Shown here: piece after piece, positions 25,800 through 36,700 of the stretch
Layout of the letters: the number at the start of each line of letters is the position of its first letter
Position numbering within the stretch: position 1 is the first letter of the stretch
From: Acinetobacter colistiniresistens
GTDB lineage: Bacteria > Pseudomonadota > Gammaproteobacteria > Pseudomonadales > Moraxellaceae
Direction of reading: 5' to 3'
Assembly (NCBI RefSeq): GCF_024582815.1
Contig: NZ_CP102099.1
Location: 2,728,001 to 2,792,000, forward strand
DNA length: 64,000 nt
Notes under the pieces: model-generated
Seen by the model: only the letters and a program-made list of their open reading frames with translations
Told to the model about the DNA's origin: nothing
Database searches by the model: none
Translations under genes and position numbers: made by a program

Positions 25800-25833
25800 G
25801 AAAGCAATCGGATTATCTCTATAGGTCTATCTT

Positions 25834-28320
25834 ATGGAAATGCAAACAAATACAATCGCTCAAGACATGAAAGTCACCCTTCAAGTAGAAGGCATGACCT
25901 GTGCCAGTTGTGTCGGTCGAGTTGAAACAGCACTTAAAAAGGTCGATGGCGTTGCATCTGCTTCGGTGAATCTGGCAACTGAACGTGCCGATATTACTTT
26001 GGCAAAACCTGTTGATCGTCAGGAATTGATTAAAGCGATTGAGCAAACAGGTTATGACGTCCCTGCCAATAAGGTGGAATTGGCAATTGAAGGCATGACT
26101 TGTGCCTCATGTGTCAGTCGTGTCGAAAAAGCCCTAACTGCTGTTGCAGGCGTACAAAGTGCCAATGTTAATCTTGCAACTGAACGTGCAACCGTGAGCG
26201 GTAATGCCAGCATCGATAGTCTCATCGCAGCAATTGATAAAGCAGGTTACGATGCTAAAGAAATACAGGCCTCTATTCCAGATCAAACTGAACAACTCGA
26301 AAAAAAAGATCAAGAACGAGCTGAGCTTAAACGTGACTTGATTATTGCGACAGTTCTCGCCTTGCCTGTGTTTATCTTGGAAATGGGTTCTCATCTGATT
26401 CCCGGTGTTCATCAACTGATTGAACAAACCATTGGCATGCAAAATAGTTGGTATCTCCAATTCGTTTTAACCAGCTTGGTCCTGATTATTCCGGGGCGCC
26501 GTTTTTATCTCAAAGGTCTTCCCGCCTTATTCCGTTTAGCACCTGATATGAACTCTTTGGTTGCTGTCGGTACACTCGCTGCCTATTTATTTTCATTGGT
26601 TGCAACGTTTACACCGAAGCTACTCCCTGCTGGAACGGTCAATGTTTATTACGAAGCCGCCGCTGTGATTATTGCTTTAATCCTGCTTGGTCGTTTTCTT
26701 GAGGCCAAGGCCAAAGGACGGACATCTGAGGCGATTCAGCGCTTAGTTAGCTTACAGGCAAAAGTGGCCCATGTTTCACGTGATAACCATGTCATTGATA
26801 TCCCAATTGATCAAGTCGTCTCTGGTGATTTTGTTATTGTCAAACCTGGTGAACGAATCCCTGTTGATGGTGAGGTGATTGAAGGACAAAGTTTTGTCGA
26901 TGAATCGATGATTACCGGTGAACCAATCCCTGTTGAGAAAAATCTCGGCAGTCAGGTCGTTGGTGGCACCATTAACCAGAATGGTACTTTGAGTTTTAAA
27001 GCTGTCGCTGTCGGTGGTGACACCATGCTGGCGCAGATCATTCGTCTGGTCGAGCAAGCACAAGGCGCTAAAATGCCGATTCAAGCCGTAGTCGATAAAG
27101 TGACCTTATGGTTTGTACCTGCGGTGATGATTGCTGCGCTGCTCACCTTCCTTGTCTGGCTAATTTTCGGCCCTTCTCCTGCTTTAACCTTTGCACTAGT
27201 GAATGCGGTGGCCGTGCTGATTATTGCCTGTCCCTGTGCCATGGGCTTGGCAACACCAACCTCAATCATGGTCGGTACTGGACGGGCTGCAGAACTTGGC
27301 ATCCTGTTCCGTAAAGGTGAAGCATTACAGTTATTAAAAGATGCCCGAGTGGTTGCGGTGGATAAGACGGGTACCTTGACTGAAGGTCATCCAGTACTGA
27401 CTGATTTTGAAGTGACATCTACCTTTGATCGGAATAACGTCCTCAGTCTGGTTGCAGCAGTTGAAGTACTTTCTGAACATCCCATTGCCAAAGCCATTGT
27501 CGATGCGGCAAAAAATGAAGGTTTAGATTTGCCAAAGGTTGATCGCTTTGATTCAGTCACAGGTATGGGTGTCAATGCCACTGTGAATGAAAACCAGAAC
27601 ATTTACATTGGTGCAGACCGTTATATGACTGAACTTGGTCTGGATATCACGCCATTTTCCCATACAGCACAACGTTTGGGCGATGAAGGTAAATCTCCAC
27701 TGTATGTGGCGATTGATGGTGCTTTGGCAGGGATTATTGCAGTTGCAGATCCAATTAAAGACACCACCCCTGCTGCCATTCAAGCATTGCATCAACTGGG
27801 TCTAAAAGTAGCCATGATTACGGGGGACAATGCGCGTACCGCACATGCGATTGCCAAACAACTCGGGATTGATGAAGTAATTGCCGAAGTTCTACCTGAG
27901 GGTAAAGTCAATGCCGTGCAGGAATTGAAAGTAAAATATGGCAATATTGCCTTTGTCGGTGATGGTATTAATGATGCACCAGCATTGGCTCAGGCCGATG
28001 TCGGCCTTGCGATTGGAACAGGTACGGATGTTGCGATTGAATCTGCGGATGTCGTACTGATGTCTGGGAACTTGCAAGGCGTTGCCAATGCAATTGCACT
28101 GTCTAAAGCAACCATCGGCAATATTCATCAAAACTTGTTCTGGGCCTTCGCTTATAACACGTTATTGATCCCTGTGGCTGCGGGTGTACTGTACCCTGCT
28201 TATGGCATCCTGATGTCTCCGATTTTTGCCGCAGCTGCGATGGCGCTTTCAAGTGTATTTGTACTTGGAAATGCACTGCGTTTACGCCGTTTCCAACCAC
28301 CGTCTGTGCACAACGTGTAA
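25834..28320 (+). CDS. copA: Copper-exporting P1B-type ATPase CopA
   Basis: An 828-aa Cu(I) pump of the inner membrane. There are two N-terminal heavy-metal domains with GMTCASC (Cys23/26 and about Cys93/96), a TGEP actuator loop ([11 protein letters not shown]), the membrane ion site CPC ([13 protein letters not shown]), the phosphorylated Asp in [21 protein letters not shown] (nucleotide-binding HP motif) and [14 protein letters not shown]. It removes Cu(I) from the cytoplasm to the periplasm. It is followed by cueR with stop-start contact and is driven by the CueR-type promoter at 25769. Confidence 0.96.
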   Translation: MEMQTNTIAQDMKVTLQVEGMTCASCVGRVETALKKVDGVASASVNLATERADITLAKPVDRQELIKAIEQTGYDVPANKVELAIEGMTCASCVSRVEKALTAVAGVQSANVNLATERATVSGNASIDSLIAAIDKAGYDAKEIQASIPDQTEQLEKKDQERAELKRDLIIATVLALPVFILEMGSHLIPGVHQLIEQTIGMQNSWYLQFVLTSLVLIIPGRRFYLKGLPALFRLAPDMNSLVAVGTLAAYLFSLVATFTPKLLPAGTVNVYYEAAAVIIALILLGRFLEAKAKGRTSEAIQRLVSLQAKVAHVSRDNHVIDIPIDQVVSGDFVIVKPGERIPVDGEVIEGQSFVDESMITGEPIPVEKNLGSQVVGGTINQNGTLSFKAVAVGGDTMLAQIIRLVEQAQGAKMPIQAVVDKVTLWFVPAVMIAALLTFLVWLIFGPSPALTFALVNAVAVLIIACPCAMGLATPTSIMVGTGRAAELGILFRKGEALQLLKDARVVAVDKTGTLTEGHPVLTDFEVTSTFDRNNVLSLVAAVEVLSEHPIAKAIVDAAKNEGLDLPKVDRFDSVTGMGVNATVNENQNIYIGADRYMTELGLDITPFSHTAQRLGDEGKSPLYVAIDGALAGIIAVADPIKDTTPAAIQALHQLGLKVAMITGDNARTAHAIAKQLGIDEVIAEVLPEGKVNAVQELKVKYGNIAFVGDGINDAPALAQADVGLAIGTGTDVAIESADVVLMSGNLQGVANAIALSKATIGNIHQNLFWAFAYNTLLIPVAAGVLYPAYGILMSPIFAAAAMALSSVFVLGNALRLRRFQPPSVHNV

Positions 28321-28331
28321 TGGAGGATATG

Positions 28332-28790
28332 ATGAATATTGGTAAAGTCTCTCAAGCTTCAGGCGTAACCAGCAAAATGATCCGCTATTATGAACAGATT
28401 GGTTTAATTCCAGCAGCGGGACGTAGCAATGCAGGCTATCGCTCTTATTCAGATAATGATGTGGAACGTTTGAAATTTATCAAACGCAGCCGTGAATTGG
28501 GCTTTTCGGTCACAGAAATTACCGATTTGCTTGACTTATGGAGTAACAGCAATCGCCATAGTGCTGATGTAAAACATTTGGCTCAATCACATATCCAAAA
28601 ACTGGAACAGCGTATCCAAGATTTACAGCAAATGGTGCAAACATTGCAAACTTTAGTGGATTGTTGTGCTGGCGACCATCGACCTGATTGTCCAATTCTT
28701 GAAGGGCTTAAAGAGCCTTTGAATGAAAGTAGAGATATTCACTCTCACAATGATCTGCTTTCAATTTCACCCTTGGCAGGGAAAAAATAG
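28332..28790 (+). CDS. cueR: Cu(I)-responsive MerR-family regulator CueR
   Basis: A 152-aa MerR regulator. The N-terminal HTH is GKVSQASGVTSKMIRYYEQ; the metal loop DCCAGDHRPDCPILEGL places Cys at 111, 112 and 120, matching the CueR Cu(I) ligands at 112 and 120. A GGAGG site directly after the copA stop favours the ATG at 28332 over in-frame ATGs slightly upstream. It should activate copA and copZ, both of which have CueR-type 19-bp-spacer promoters. Confidence 0.95.
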   Translation: MNIGKVSQASGVTSKMIRYYEQIGLIPAAGRSNAGYRSYSDNDVERLKFIKRSRELGFSVTEITDLLDLWSNSNRHSADVKHLAQSHIQKLEQRIQDLQQMVQTLQTLVDCCAGDHRPDCPILEGLKEPLNESRDIHSHNDLLSISPLAGKK

Positions 28791-28796
28791 AATCAG

Positions 28797-28825
28797 CAAA
28801 GGCTATAGCAATATAGCCTTTGTTT
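28797..28825 (+). terminator. Terminator after cueR
   Basis: Stem AAAGGCTATA/TATAGCCTTT around a short loop, followed by GTTTTT, 7 bp or so after the stop codon. Confidence 0.75.
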
Positions 28826-28842
28826 TTGAAATATTTCCAAAT

Positions 28843-28869
28843 AAAAAAGCGGCTGATCGCCGCTTTTTT
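28843..28869. terminator. Terminator after copZ (bidirectional)
   Basis: An 11-bp stem AAAAAAGCGGC/GCCGCTTTTTT with loop TGATC, 13 bp past the copZ stop on the minus strand. Confidence 0.85.
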
Positions 28870-28881
28870 AACACTATATGC

Positions 28882-29070
28882 TTAACGTGGTGGGAAACCC
28901 GCTTCTGATAATGCATCAGCAACTTGCTGCTGCGTTGCCGTGGTTTCGACTTTCACACTACGATTCGGGGGATCAGTAATCACTTTTGCATTTGCATCTA
29001 CGGCCTGAATAGCGCGCGTTACACCACGTGCACAACCACCACAAGTCATATTTTCAACATGAAATTCCAT
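28882..29070 (-). CDS. copZ: CopZ-like copper chaperone (heavy-metal-associated domain)
   Basis: A 62-aa single HMA-domain protein with the metal motif MTCGGC (residues 8-13) and GFPP at the end. Such chaperones carry Cu(I) to CopA in the cytoplasm. It is convergent with copA-cueR and has its own CueR-type promoter (29107-29137), so both are induced together. Confidence 0.92.
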   Translation of the reverse strand: MEFHVENMTCGGCARGVTRAIQAVDANAKVITDPPNRSVKVETTATQQQVADALSEAGFPPR

Positions 29071-29106
29071 CGCAAAACTCCATTCAGTTTTTAAGAAGAT
29101 GAATAG

Positions 29107-29137
29107 ACTATAAACCTTGCTATTATGGCAAGGTCAA
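29107..29137 (-). promoter_or_regulatory. CueR-type promoter of copZ
   Basis: On the minus strand: -35 TTGACC (29137-29132), 19-bp spacer, -10 TATAGT (29112-29107). Dyad ACCTTGC-N6-GCAAGGT in the spacer region, the classic CueR operator type. Confidence 0.85.
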
Positions 29138-29183
29138 GTGTTTAAAGTGGCACATGTATAAAAAAACTGAGTCTGCATTCAAT

Positions 29184-29211
29184 AAAAAAGTGCATGATCA
29201 ACATGCACTTT
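29184..29211 (-). terminator. Terminator after the OsmC-YcaO gene
   Basis: A 10-bp stem AAAGTGCATG/CATGCACTTT with a 5-nt loop and a T-run on the minus strand, 23 bp past the stop. Confidence 0.85.
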
Positions 29212-29233
29212 CTCAACGTGTTTTAACCCAGTT

Positions 29234-31438
29234 TTAAACAGCTAAACCAACAGCTTTGGCACGTGCTTGATGTAGCTTTTTATAACTATCGATCAGACGT
29301 AAATGACGATCCAATCCTTCCAGTTTCATACTGGTTGGGGTTAAGCCATAAAAACGAACTGTCCCCTCAACTGAACCGACCACCGCATCCATACGTTCAT
29401 TACCGAACATACGACGGAAATTAAACTCGTAATCTTCCAATTCCATTTCATCATCAAGCATAACTTCCAATACCACATTCATGCATTGATAGAACAAGCC
29501 ACGCTCAACTGTATTGGTGTTGTATTGCAAGAAGGTTTCTACCAATTCCTTGGCTTCTTCAAACTGCTGCAATGCCACATAAATCAGCAGCTTTAGCTCA
29601 AGCAAGGTTAACTGCCCCCAAACGGTATTATCATCAAACTCAATACCGATTAAGGTAGTGATTTCAGTATAATCATCCAGTTCGCATTCTTCCAAACGCT
29701 CGACTAATGCTTCCAGTTGCGCTTCATCTAAACGATGCAGATTGAGAATATCTTCGCGGAACAGCAAGGCTTTATTGGTATTGTCCCAAATCAAGTCTTC
29801 AACCAGATAAATTTCAGAATAATCTGGAACAAGAATACGGCAGGCAGTTGCACCTAAGTGCTCATACACAGCCATGTAAACTTCTTTACCCATTTCTTCA
29901 AGGATGCCAAATAACTCTGCTGCTTCTTCTGCATTTGAGTTTTCACCTTCATTGGTGAAATCCCATTCAACAAAGTCATAATCCGATTTGGCACTGAAGA
30001 AACGCCAAGACACTAAACCACTTGAATCGATAAAGTGTTCCACAAAGTTGTTTGGTTCAGTGACTGCATTGCTTTGGAAGGTCGGTTGTGGCAAATCGTT
30101 TAAACCTTCAAAACTGCGACCTTGCAGTAATTCAGTCAAACTCCGTTCTAATGCCACTTCAAGACTAGGATGTGCACCAAATGAGGCAAATACACCACCT
30201 GTACGTGGGTTCATTAAGGTCACACACATCACAGGGAATTGACCACCTAATGAAGCGTCTTTAACCAGCACAGGGAAACCCTGTTCCTCTAACCCTTGGA
30301 TACCTGCAACAATGCTTGGGTATTTTGCCAGTACCTCTTGTGGTACGTCTGGTAATGCAATTTCACCTTCTAAAATTTCACGCTTAACCGCACGTTCAAA
30401 AATTTCAGATAAACATTGAACCTGAGCTTCAGCCAAGGTATTGCCTGCACTCATCCCGTTACTGAGATAGAGGTTTTCAATTAGATTCGATGGGAAATAG
30501 ACGATTTCATCATCTGATTGGCGTACAAATGGCAATGAACAAATACCACGTTCCGTATTACCTGAGTTAGTATCGTATAAATGTGTACCCAGTAATTCAT
30601 CATCAGGGTTATAAATTTCTAGACAATATTCATCAAGAATTTCTTTGGGTAATTCGCCATTTGGACCCGGTTTAAACCACTTTTCATCTGGATAATGCAC
30701 AAACTCTGCATTGGCAATCTCCTCACCCCAAAATTGGTCGTTATAGAAGAAATTACAGTTTAAACGTTCAATGAATTCACCCAAAGCCGATGCTAAAGCA
30801 CTTTCTTTGGTTGAGCCTTTACCGTTGGTAAAACACATTGGCGATTGCGCATCGCGGATATGCAATGACCACACATTCGGTACGATATTGCGCCAAGATG
30901 CAATTTCAATCTTCATGCCTAAACCAGCCAAAATCTCGGACATATTGGCAATGGTTTGTTCTAGCGGTAGATCTTTACCCAGAATATAAGTGTTGTTTTC
31001 TGAAGTCAGACTCGGCATTAACAAGGCCTGAGCATCCGCATCAATACTTTCAACTTCTTCAATGACGAATTCAGGACCGGTTTGAATCACCTTCTTTACG
31101 GTACAGCGATCAATCGAACGTAAAATCCCTTGGCGGTCTTTTTCAGAAATGTCAGCAGGTAATTCAACCTGAATTTTAAAAATCTGTTTGTAGCGATTTT
31201 CAGGATCAACAATATTGTTCTGTGATAAACGAATGTTGTCGGTTGGAATATCACGCGCAGCACAATAGACTTTAACGAAGTAAGCTGCACATAACGCAGA
31301 TGAAGCAAGGAAATAATCAAATGGGCCGGGTGCAGAACCATCGCCTTTATAGCGAATCGGCTGATCGGCGATTACCGTAAAGTCATCAAACTTCGCTTCT
31401 TGTCGAAGATTGTCGAGATAATTAACCTTGATTTCCAT
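29234..31438 (-). CDS. OsmC-YcaO fusion protein
   Basis: A 734-aa two-part protein. Residues 1 to about 135 are OsmC-like (GPFDYFLASSALCAAYFVKV with the resolving-type Cys; DRCTVKKVI). Residues from about 170 are a YcaO domain (KGSTKESALASALGEFIERL, LAEAQVQCLSEIFERAVKRE). YcaO enzymes use ATP to activate amide backbones, and the E. coli relative has been linked to RimO-dependent methylthiolation of ribosomal protein S12. The substrate here is unknown. It is a single-gene unit with its own terminator. Confidence 0.9.
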   Translation of the reverse strand: MEIKVNYLDNLRQEAKFDDFTVIADQPIRYKGDGSAPGPFDYFLASSALCAAYFVKVYCAARDIPTDNIRLSQNNIVDPENRYKQIFKIQVELPADISEKDRQGILRSIDRCTVKKVIQTGPEFVIEEVESIDADAQALLMPSLTSENNTYILGKDLPLEQTIANMSEILAGLGMKIEIASWRNIVPNVWSLHIRDAQSPMCFTNGKGSTKESALASALGEFIERLNCNFFYNDQFWGEEIANAEFVHYPDEKWFKPGPNGELPKEILDEYCLEIYNPDDELLGTHLYDTNSGNTERGICSLPFVRQSDDEIVYFPSNLIENLYLSNGMSAGNTLAEAQVQCLSEIFERAVKREILEGEIALPDVPQEVLAKYPSIVAGIQGLEEQGFPVLVKDASLGGQFPVMCVTLMNPRTGGVFASFGAHPSLEVALERSLTELLQGRSFEGLNDLPQPTFQSNAVTEPNNFVEHFIDSSGLVSWRFFSAKSDYDFVEWDFTNEGENSNAEEAAELFGILEEMGKEVYMAVYEHLGATACRILVPDYSEIYLVEDLIWDNTNKALLFREDILNLHRLDEAQLEALVERLEECELDDYTEITTLIGIEFDDNTVWGQLTLLELKLLIYVALQQFEEAKELVETFLQYNTNTVERGLFYQCMNVVLEVMLDDEMELEDYEFNFRRMFGNERMDAVVGSVEGTVRFYGLTPTSMKLEGLDRHLRLIDSYKKLHQARAKAVGLAV

Positions 31439-31696
31439 GCGTGCACCTAAATATTCTTACGTGTTGCAAGCACATAAGATTGAAAATATTGAACTATAAG
31501 CCGAATCGTGGATAAGCAATAGACTTAGAAAAGTGTGGCTAAGGTCATCTCGTCACGGTATCTAAACACTGACCTTAGTAATGATGGAAGCTATTATAGA
31601 AGTATTTTAGGCAATTGATAACTTTTGTCTGTTTTTCTAGCTTTTTTATGAACAATTAAGACGATGAGTGTCTGAAAAACCAGACGGTAACCATGT

Positions 31697-32569
31697 TCAA
31701 AGCTGTTTTGCCATTTCAATGAATGCTTGTGCAATCGGGGTTATTTGCTTATGGTTTTTGACAGCCAAAGCGATCGATCTTTTGATATTCGGCATGAGTG
31801 GACGTTTTACCACATTTGGATACAGTTGAAGAATATTCTGGTCTAGCGCCATGTCGGCAACAATGGAAACGCCTGCATTTTCATTGACCATATTCAAAAT
31901 CGATAAAATTTGCGACAAGTTATATTTAATCTGTGGTGTCAGTTGCGCCGCCTTAAACAGTTCCATGACATGATTTTGACTTCCCGCCTGAGTCATCAAA
32001 AATGGATGCTCAACCAAATCCTCCAACCGTACTGAACTTTGCTGAGCTAGCGTTAGCTGAGCAGGAATTAAAGCTACAAAAATGTCTTCTAAAAGAGGAT
32101 AGGTATCTAGGTGTTCTTCAGGTAAAACCACGAAACCAATATCCACTTTTCGTTCCTCAATCCATTGCATGACCTCCCGATCTGTACCCTCCATAATCAG
32201 TACTTCGACCTCAGGATATTTTTGGCGAAATGCTTTCAGAATCAATGGAATCAGTACATTGGAAGGTGATGCACCAAAGGACCCAATCCTCAAAGTACCT
32301 GTTTTTAGACCTTTAAGATCCATCACCTCTTGATGAATAATATGAGAAACATTCAAGATTTCATTTACATAAGGCAGCAAGCGTTGCCCTGCGGCTGTCA
32401 GCTCCACTTCATTGTTATTTCGATAGAATAGTTGAGTATCCCACTTTTTTTCCAATGCTTTCAGTGCATGTGAAATTGCTGACTGCGAAATATTAAGTTG
32501 CTGGGCGCTCAGGGTAAAATTTTTGAATTCTGCCAGTTTCGAGAATATTTCTAATTGAGTCAGGGTCAT
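31697..32569 (-). CDS. LysR family transcriptional regulator
   Basis: A 290-aa regulator with a standard N-terminal HTH (FTLSAQQLNISQSAISHALKA) and a substrate-binding domain (GTLRIGSFGASPSNVLIPLI onwards). Length is normal and no break is seen. No divergent target gene exists here; upstream is a truncated AraC gene whose frame runs into this one, suggesting a past deletion that brought them together. Its regulon cannot be guessed from context. Confidence 0.88.
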   Translation of the reverse strand: MTLTQLEIFSKLAEFKNFTLSAQQLNISQSAISHALKALEKKWDTQLFYRNNNEVELTAAGQRLLPYVNEILNVSHIIHQEVMDLKGLKTGTLRIGSFGASPSNVLIPLILKAFRQKYPEVEVLIMEGTDREVMQWIEERKVDIGFVVLPEEHLDTYPLLEDIFVALIPAQLTLAQQSSVRLEDLVEHPFLMTQAGSQNHVMELFKAAQLTPQIKYNLSQILSILNMVNENAGVSIVADMALDQNILQLYPNVVKRPLMPNIKRSIALAVKNHKQITPIAQAFIEMAKQL

Positions 32570-32855
32570 GATCCATCATTCGTGTTTCTGGACTGGCTAC
32601 GGTGTCACAATCAAATGGCATAGAAACCGAAACAATTAAACATTCGCTTTGCTTGAATGAATAAGTTTCTGTACCAATATAGCCACGCTTTTGACCTTGC
32701 AAAACAAACACTAAGGTTGGTTCTTGTAATACTGCAATCGGTGGTGTGTTGTGATCGACACGCATCAAGGTTATGCCATCAATAGATGTGGCAAAAAAGC
32801 CTTCTTTATGTACCAGTTTTAGGAATAAATTGATCAGTGTCTGGTCATTCATCAT
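32493..32855 (-). pseudogene. Truncated AraC-family regulator (N-terminal part only)
   Basis: A frame of 120 codons. The first 90 or so match the N-terminal ligand domain of AraC-type regulators (AVLQEPTLVFVLQGQKRGYI, SECLIVSVSMPFDCDTVASP). After about residue 91 the family match ends, and the frame runs out of phase over the start of the LysR gene. The C-terminal AraC DNA-binding domain is absent. Interpreted as a remnant left by a deletion. Confidence 0.7.
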
Positions 32856-33002
32856 ATGTCATCTGATGATTGGAAATGTGATTTTTATTATTAAATAGCA
32901 AACAGATAAAAACTGTTAGTTTTATGCAGAATTAGGCATGGAAAAGAGAGTTTTAGCAAAGGTTTTATTACCTCTGTGAGTGCAAATCTAGATGATTCGA
33001 GC

Positions 33003-33707
33003 CTAATAAAACTGACTCGAATCCAGCATCTGTAAGGTAATTTTTTTCACTTCATCACGACTTTGCATAATATGCGCTTCAATTGCATTGATCGCGTGTT
33101 CAGTGTGTCGATCGAAAATAAAACCTAAGATTTTTTGATGTTCCTGATAAGTCGCCTCGACTCGATAATCTTTGGAGAAGTCCAAACGGCGGATAATACG
33201 AATGCGTTCACTCAAATCACGATGAATCCTCGCCATTTCATTATTGCCCGAAGCACGAACCAAGGCACAATGAAAGTCCTCATCTTGCTGAGACAACTGT
33301 TTGATATCTTTTAAATACTCAGACGGTTGCACCAACCATAATTCTTTTAAAACCGACAACTCAACCGAGTTATGATGATCGATTTGACAGAGTTTTCGAA
33401 TTGAATCTTTTTCCAGAACGATACGGACATCATAGAGTTCTTCGTAGTAACGAAAGTTAAGCGGTCGAATCTGCCAACCGCTCCGAAAGCTCACATCAAC
33501 ATAACCTTCTTGTTGCAAGCGATACAAGGCTTGTCGGATGGGAGTACGACTCACCTCATAGGCTTTGGCAACTTCTGACTCAGTAAAACGTTCACCTGGC
33601 ATCAATTTGAAATCAAAGATGTCATTCTTGATGCGTTGGTAAACCAGCTCAGACAAATTGTCTGAGCTTTTTGCTGTGTTTTTTATGTTGATGCTGGCTT
33701 CTTTCAT
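33003..33707 (-). CDS. GntR family (FCD-type) regulator of the urea carboxylase operon
   Basis: A 234-aa regulator with a winged helix (SELVYQRIKNDIFDFKLMPG, EVSRTPIRQALYRLQQEGY) and a C-terminal all-helical FCD ligand domain. It is the third gene of the allophanate hydrolase-urea carboxylase unit, 6 bp after urea carboxylase, so local regulation is likely. A candidate operator, the perfect palindrome CTTGTATACAAG (39179-39190), lies at the head of the operon. Confidence 0.87.
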   Translation of the reverse strand: MKEASINIKNTAKSSDNLSELVYQRIKNDIFDFKLMPGERFTESEVAKAYEVSRTPIRQALYRLQQEGYVDVSFRSGWQIRPLNFRYYEELYDVRIVLEKDSIRKLCQIDHHNSVELSVLKELWLVQPSEYLKDIKQLSQQDEDFHCALVRASGNNEMARIHRDLSERIRIIRRLDFSKDYRVEATYQEHQKILGFIFDRHTEHAINAIEAHIMQSRDEVKKITLQMLDSSQFY

Positions 33708-33713
33708 TCAAGC

Positions 33714-36700
33714 TTATTCCATATATACCAATGGCTCACCACTATGTACGGTTTGACCTGCTCGGCAAATAATGGCTTTGACGATACCATCTTCCTCTGC
33801 ATAAACTGGTAACTCCATTTTCATGGCTTCAATAATCGCAACAGTTTCCCCTTTCTTGATCTCTTGACCATGTTCCACAAAGATCTTCCAGATATTTCCT
33901 GTCATTGAGGCATTTAATGAAGAAAGATGACTGTAATCGACGTGATTGGCTTGCTCAACATGTTGTTCAGGTTGTGCAGCAAATTCCTCTTTCCAACGAC
34001 TGACTTCACTACTAAACGCCTGTTGTTGCTTCTGTTTAAATGCAGCAATACTTTCCGCTTCATTCTCCAAAAACTGTACATAGTCAGCATAGTCAAACTC
34101 GGTTTCTTCAATCTGAATTTGAGCACGGCCATTTTCAAAATCTGCACGCCATTCATTCAATTCAGCTTCAGTCACAGGGAAGTATTTAATCTGGTCAAAG
34201 AATTGCAAGAACCATTGCTTATCACCAAATTGCTTGTTCTTTTTAAACTTGTTCCAGATCGGTAGCGTCCGTCCAATCAACTGATAACCACCGGGTGAAT
34301 CCATGCCATAAATACACATGTACATCCCACCAATACCAACAGTACCTTCTGCAGTAAAGGTACGTGCAGGGTTGTATTTAGAACTGAGTAAACGATGACG
34401 TGGATCAATTGGTACCGCACATGGTGCCGTCAGATAAACATCGCCCAAACCAAGGACTAAATAGTTGGCATCAAAAATAATGTCTTTCACTTCATCACGA
34501 TGTGCTAGGCCATTAATCCGTTGGATAAAATCAACATTGTTCGGTAACCACGGCGCTTTGGCACAGACACTTTCCTGATAACGCTCTACTGCGCCTAAAG
34601 TGGCACTATCCTCAAAAGTCATTGGTAAATGCACAATACGTGATGGAATTTTCAGTTGGCTTAAATCACCCATTTGCTCTTCAAGTTTCAGCAATTGCTG
34701 AATCAGCTCAGTTTGAGGAATCACCAGACCATCATATTTAATTTGTAATGAGCGGACCCCTGGTGACAGTTCCAAAACGCCTGCCAGATTGGCATTACGA
34801 ATCATCTGAATCAGTTGGTGCACACGCAAACGTAGTGCTAAATCTAAAACGTTTTCACCATATTCTAATAAAATATAACTATCACCCGCTTGGCGATACA
34901 CGGTTTTTGGCGAGAGCTCTGTTGGTTCACGTTGGGCTAAAATGGTGGTAAAAATATCTTGAGCAGGCTCAATGGTTTCAACAACTTTGGCAGCATCTGC
35001 AAAGTTTTGGATATTATCAATTTGTTCCCGTTCTAACGCATTGGCTTGTTCTGCCGTGATTGGATAAAAACGGATTTTATCATCGGCTTTCAGTTGGCCT
35101 ACTTTCCACAGCTCAGCTTTCGCAATCGTGACTGGACAAACGAAACCGCCGAGACTTGGGCCATCTTTTGCCAAAATCACGGGGAAATCACCGGTAAAAT
35201 TGATCGCACCAATTGCATATTCACAGTCATGCACATTGGATGGGTGTAGGCCTGCTTCACCGCCATTTTCTCGTGCCCAACTCGGTGTCGGACCTGATAG
35301 TCTGACCCCTAAACGGTTTGAGTTAAAGTGAACCGTCCACTCAGAGGCAAAGAACTCTTCCACATATTCAGGTTTAAAGAAATCAGGTGCACCGTGCGGC
35401 CCATACAGCACTGCGATTTCCCATTCATTGCTATATTCAGGGATGAGATCTTTGGAAAGCGCTTGTGGTGTATCGGTTGCCAGCGGCAATTCGGCACTGG
35501 CCAGTTCTGTATCAACCATTTTGATCATGTCACCAACACGTAAAGTCCGTCCTGCATGACCACCAAAATTGCCCAATGCAAAGGTTGAGCGGCTACCCAA
35601 ATATAAGGGAACATCCAGCCCATCACGCACGGCCAAATAAGTCCGGCAGCCTGATGCCACTTGTCCAACTTTTAAGGTCTGACCGGCTTTGACTTTTATC
35701 GGCTGCCAAAACGCAATCCGTTGCTCATCTAACACTGCTGTACAGCTTGCGCCTGTAAGTGCAATCGTTGTATCGGCATGGAACTTTAAAGTTGGCCCGA
35801 CCAAGGTAAATTCAAAGCCCGCTGCTTTTGCATCATTACCGACAATACGATTGGCCAGCTGGAAGGCATAATCATCCATTGGCCCTGAAGGTGGTACACC
35901 GATATCCCAATAACCAGTACGTCCTGGATAATCTTGAATTGAACTCAATGTTCCTGCTTGTACCACCTCAATCACTTTTGGTGAATAGTTGAAATCATCG
36001 AGCATCCGTGTCCAGATTTGCATAGACTCAAAACGTTGGTCTGAAACAATGGCTCGAGCATAATCCAAGTTGGTGCTGATACCATTTAAACGGGTTTCAG
36101 CCAAAACTACTTTTAATTTTTCAATTGCAGCAGCCCGATCTTCGGCATGTACAATAATCTTGGCAATCATAGGATCAAAATATTGTGATATTTCGGTCCC
36201 TGTTTTGACCCAAGTATCGACGCGAATACCTTCTGGAAAAGAAACTTCGGTCAGAATCCCCGGACTTGGTTGGAAGTTTTTAACGGGGTCTTCAGCATAG
36301 ATACGGACTTCAATCGCAGCACCTTGCGGTTGGATATTGCTGAGATAGTCCCAATCCAAGGCATCGCCTGCCGCGACTTTGAGCATACACTCGATTAAGT
36401 CGAGACCTGTCACCATTTCCGTCACAGGATGCTCTACCTGTAAACGTGTATTCACTTCAAGGAAATAAAACTCATCGCGTTGCGCATCATAAATAAACTC
36501 AACCGTTCCTGCACTGCGATAATTGACAGAGCGCCCCAGTTCCACTGCGGCCTGATGTAACTTTTTACGGGTTGCTTCAGGTAAGTTCGCTGCAGGCGTT
36601 TCTTCAACCACTTTTTGGTTACGGCGTTGCAATGAACAATCCCGCTCACCCAATGCCACCACTTGACCTTGACCATCACCAAAAATCTGTACTTCGACAT

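Noticed and set aside
29234..31438. The YcaO protein as the cyclase of the HvfA peptide
   Set aside because: HvfA-type peptides are modified by the MNIO enzyme and its partner, both present in the operon; the YcaO gene is 10 kb away with its own terminator.
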